Part shown: positions 13,463 through 15,083 of the stretch, in pieces
Numbering within the stretch: position 1 is the stretch's first letter
Layout: each line of letters opens with the position of its first letter
DNA from: Staphylothermus sp.
Lineage (GTDB): Archaea > Thermoproteota > Thermoprotei_A > Sulfolobales > Desulfurococcaceae
DNA length: 15,083 bases
Direction of reading: 5' to 3'
Assembly (NCBI GenBank): GCA_021159785.1
Contig: JAGHDU010000070.1
Coordinates: 1 to 15,083 of the forward strand
Made by a program: the position numbers and the translations under genes
The notes under the pieces: generated by a model
Told to the model about the DNA's origin: nothing
The model's input: only the letters and a program-made list of their open reading frames with translations
Database searches by the model: none

Positions 13463-13482
13463 TATGATTAAAAAACTATTTT
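13463..13482 (-). promoter_or_regulatory. T-rich stretch between the two large surface protein genes
   Basis: The 49-base gap reads AAATAGTTTTTTAATC on the minus strand. It could slow or end some transcripts from the 457 aa gene, or act as a weak TATA-like box (TTTTTTAA) about 30-40 bases before the ATG at 13437. The sequence alone does not decide between these. Confidence 0.3.
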
Positions 13483-13486
13483 GGAT

Positions 13487-14860
13487 TTACACGTGGAACG
13501 GGTTAGGGATCCTCTTACCACTTGTTAACAGCATGAATACCAGTATGATAGCGATAGCGCCTAGTCCGAAGGCTAAGGCAGTAAGATATTCAGGGTGTAG
13601 CCAAGCCATAACAGCAGCAGCAATACCGCCAAGTACTAAGAGTATGAGAAACGCTGCTATGAGCGGGGCTATTGCACGTCTACGCTTCTTACCACCCATC
13701 ATCAGCACGAATATTATAACTAGCAATATTATTGCACCAAGACCAATGAGCCCATATTTCATTACTTCATTACTGGCACTACCAAGAATACCAGTTGTAG
13801 TTGTTATCTCGGTAGTAGTGTCCTGTGTATCAGCGTCTAATACGAGCTTAGCACCAACAACCCAGTCATCAACAACTGCCTGTATACCAATGTATAGCTT
13901 GCCCTTAGGATGCTGCTGGATCCATGTAGTAACATCGTATGTCCTCGGACCACTTCCTTCATATACTATGTCTGTGTACTTATCAGAATACTGTGAGGGA
14001 ATAACATCGGTTGGCCAGCGGTGTTTATTAATTATAGTGTATTCATATGGCATATAGTATTGTCCATTATCCTCGAACAGTATAATTACCCAACGAGCCC
14101 ATGGATCCGAATGTGCTGGATAAGCATTAATTACAAGCTTAGCACTCCTAATGTTAGTGTACTGTGAGACATCATATTCGAAAACAACTACGTGTTTATG
14201 TGCAAGAATAGTCTTAGAGCCAAGATCAACTTCTTGGGTGCCAGCAAGGTATTTAGCATATAATGTAACCTTGTCAAAAACACCATTACTACCCGCTGGA
14301 GCACCTAATGCAATAATACCAGAACCCGCTGCCTGGTATATCCCTGTTCCATCTGGTAAGTCGAATCTTATATTGCCATCAACAACTGTTACTAGAACCG
14401 TATCAGCAGATGTTGAAAGACTCGTTACAGCTGTCTTCTCAGTACCATTAACCATGTATACAGTAATGCCTGTGCTTGTACGGACAAGCTCGTATCCAAG
14501 CAGCTTAGACTCATTATACGCAATAGGATCAAAGACACCAACAGCACCATCACCAGCAAACTTGACCTCAGCATAACCATCAAGCACTACAGGATACGCT
14601 AGGAACGCATCATTAGCATCATTATTAGTGATGTTAAGGACACCATTAGTTACCTGGTAACTTGTAAGAGTAGTGTTCCAGACCTGACCAGCAAGCGTTA
14701 TATTACTGAACTTAGCAAGCTCATCAGCACTAAGGAAGTCAAAGCTCGCCAGTACCATGTACTGAGTTGATACCTGCGCGGTTGCTGGGATTATTGCTAT
14801 TGGGCTTAATAATATTAGAGCTAGACTAATTGCTAATAACAAGTATTTTCTATTATTCAG
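13487..14860 (-). CDS. Surface protein with ConA-like ectodomain and three C-terminal TM helices
   Basis: A protein of about 457 aa. A signal peptide (NNRKY, then a hydrophobic run to about residue 26, with an ATAQ cleavage-like end) leads to a ConA/LamG-like beta domain (about 33-206). A second beta domain (about 214-344) carries YDVTTWIQQ and AKLVLDA, like CBM/DNRLRE-type jelly rolls. A Thr-rich linker and TM helices at about 369-390, 396-420 and 427-446 follow. The pair of helices around GGKKRRRAIAP resembles the TM hairpin of the 769 aa protein. The start is uncertain. No ATG or GTG fits. A CTG at 14860 has GGGTGA seven bases before it and gives a classic basic N-region; the TTG at 14842 lacks a spaced ribosome site. 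It is the first gene of the long operon. Confidence 0.75.
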   Translation of the reverse strand: MNNRKYLLLAISLALILLSPIAIIPATAQVSTQYMVLASFDFLSADELAKFSNITLAGQVWNTTLTSYQVTNGVLNITNNDANDAFLAYPVVLDGYAEVKFAGDGAVGVFDPIAYNESKLLGYELVRTSTGITVYMVNGTEKTAVTSLSTSADTVLVTVVDGNIRFDLPDGTGIYQAAGSGIIALGAPAGSNGVFDKVTLYAKYLAGTQEVDLGSKTILAHKHVVVFEYDVSQYTNIRSAKLVINAYPAHSDPWARWVIILFEDNGQYYMPYEYTIINKHRWPTDVIPSQYSDKYTDIVYEGSGPRTYDVTTWIQQHPKGKLYIGIQAVVDDWVVGAKLVLDADTQDTTTEITTTTGILGSASNEVMKYGLIGLGAIILLVIIFVLMMGGKKRRRAIAPLIAAFLILLVLGGIAAAVMAWLHPEYLTALAFGLGAIAIILVFMLLTSGKRIPNPFHV

Positions 14861-14875
14861 GACCTATTCACCCCC
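14861..14875 (-). promoter_or_regulatory. Ribosome binding site pointing to a CTG start
   Basis: The minus strand reads GGGGGTGAATAGGTC directly before CTG at 14860. GGGTGA is the same motif used by other genes here and is seven bases from the CTG. In the frame of the gene a TAG stop lies two codons before the CTG, so no upstream start is possible. Confidence 0.5.
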
Positions 14876-14880
14876 AGAAC

Positions 14881-14907
14881 CTATACCCCCGAATACGGGG
14901 GCTATAG
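14881..14907 (-). promoter_or_regulatory. Hairpin in the leader of the structural operon
   Basis: CTATA-CCCCCG (14881-14891) pairs with CGGGGGCTATAG (14896-14907) around an AATA loop, with one bulged base. In the transcript it lies just before the GGGGGTGA ribosome site of the first gene. The C-run could pair either with the G-run of the hairpin or with the G-run of the ribosome site, so it may act as a switch. A replication-related cruciform is an alternative role. Confidence 0.6.
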
Positions 14908-15083
14908 AATAGATCTATTTTGCGATGTATATTCTTGAAAAGGGGGGCACCAAAAATAATTCAATATCTACTATTCTTGGCCACAGGAACTGGGAGAAGG
15001 CCTTCAAATAAAATAATCGAATAATTCTTCTTAATACCACCTAACAAACCAATATTACTATTATCATCATTTATACGAATAGT
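14908..15083. other. AT-rich intergenic region at the right edge
   Basis: No gene is seen here. A perfect 12-bp palindrome AATAGATCTATT lies at 14908-14919, next to the leader hairpin, and could be an operator. On the minus strand TATAAATG (about 15068-15075) and GAATATACAT (about 14925-14934) are possible TATA boxes for the long operon. The second would start transcription close to the hairpin. The window ends inside this region, and its last bases do not repeat the first bases of the window. Confidence 0.4.

Noticed and set aside
13464..14057. Plus-strand reading frame of 197 codons
   Set aside because: It lies opposite the 457 aa surface protein gene, which has a signal peptide and TM helices. 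The plus-strand frame has no ribosome site and biased, low-information composition.
14151..14576. Plus-strand frame of 141 codons
   Set aside because: It lies antisense to the ConA-like domain of the 457 aa protein, with no ribosome site or promoter.
1..15083. Terminal overlap proving a complete circular genome
   Set aside because: The last bases do not repeat the first bases. Circularity is plausible from the gene set but is not shown here.

Overview
The window looks like most or all of a small mobile genome (a virus or a virus-like plasmid) of a hyperthermophilic archaeon, probably a crenarchaeote. The reasons are AT-rich DNA, heavy use of AGA/AGG and ATA codons, and ribosome binding sites of the GGTGAT type a few bases before most starts. 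There are also AT-rich TATA-like boxes, and the proteins include a ribbon-helix-helix regulator, several winged/HTH regulators and a Cas4-like nuclease. The host genus is not fixed by the sequence. All 23 genes called lie on the minus strand, and most overlap or nearly touch, so they are read from right to left. I see no tRNA, rRNA, integrase, CRISPR array or clear host gene.

Region 1 (14860 down to 5519) is a long operon of membrane, secreted and virion-type genes. In reading order it holds two large signal-peptide surface proteins with concanavalin-A-like/beta-sandwich ectodomains (457 and 769 aa). A four-TM protein with a Thr/Pro-rich tail (396 aa), a three-TM protein (119 aa) and a TM-anchored coiled coil with a Cys/His finger (132 aa) follow. 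Next come a membrane-anchored trypsin-like serine protease (266 aa), a 70 aa two-TM hairpin protein, two small helical proteins, a FtsK/HerA-like P-loop ATPase (347 aa), a very basic 122 aa protein and an anchored beta-sandwich protein (159 aa). A separate gene for an 82 aa two-TM protein (5182-5430) has its own TATA box and is bracketed by T-rich stops.

Region 2 (4874-5181) is non-coding. It holds a striking array of six 32-33 bp units, each bounded by GTTGG at the left and CCAAC at the right, and a pair of 19-bp tandem repeats lying between a TATA box and the next operon. Related units occur at 1-106 and, degenerate, inside the rep gene.

Region 3 (4873 down to 100) is the replication/regulation operon. 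It has a DNA-binding-like 159 aa protein, small helical proteins, a Cas4-like Fe-S nuclease with all expected residues, a CopG-type regulator, HTH proteins, and finally a 563 aa rolling-circle (HUH) replication initiator with motifs 1, 2 and a two-tyrosine motif 3.

My reading (inference) is an element that replicates by rolling circle and builds a membrane-based particle (spindle-shaped or pleomorphic virus, or a plasmid-transmitting vesicle). Its surface is decorated by the two large ectodomain proteins and possibly processed by the membrane serine protease. The repeat family is the best candidate for origin iterons or a mobile palindromic repeat.
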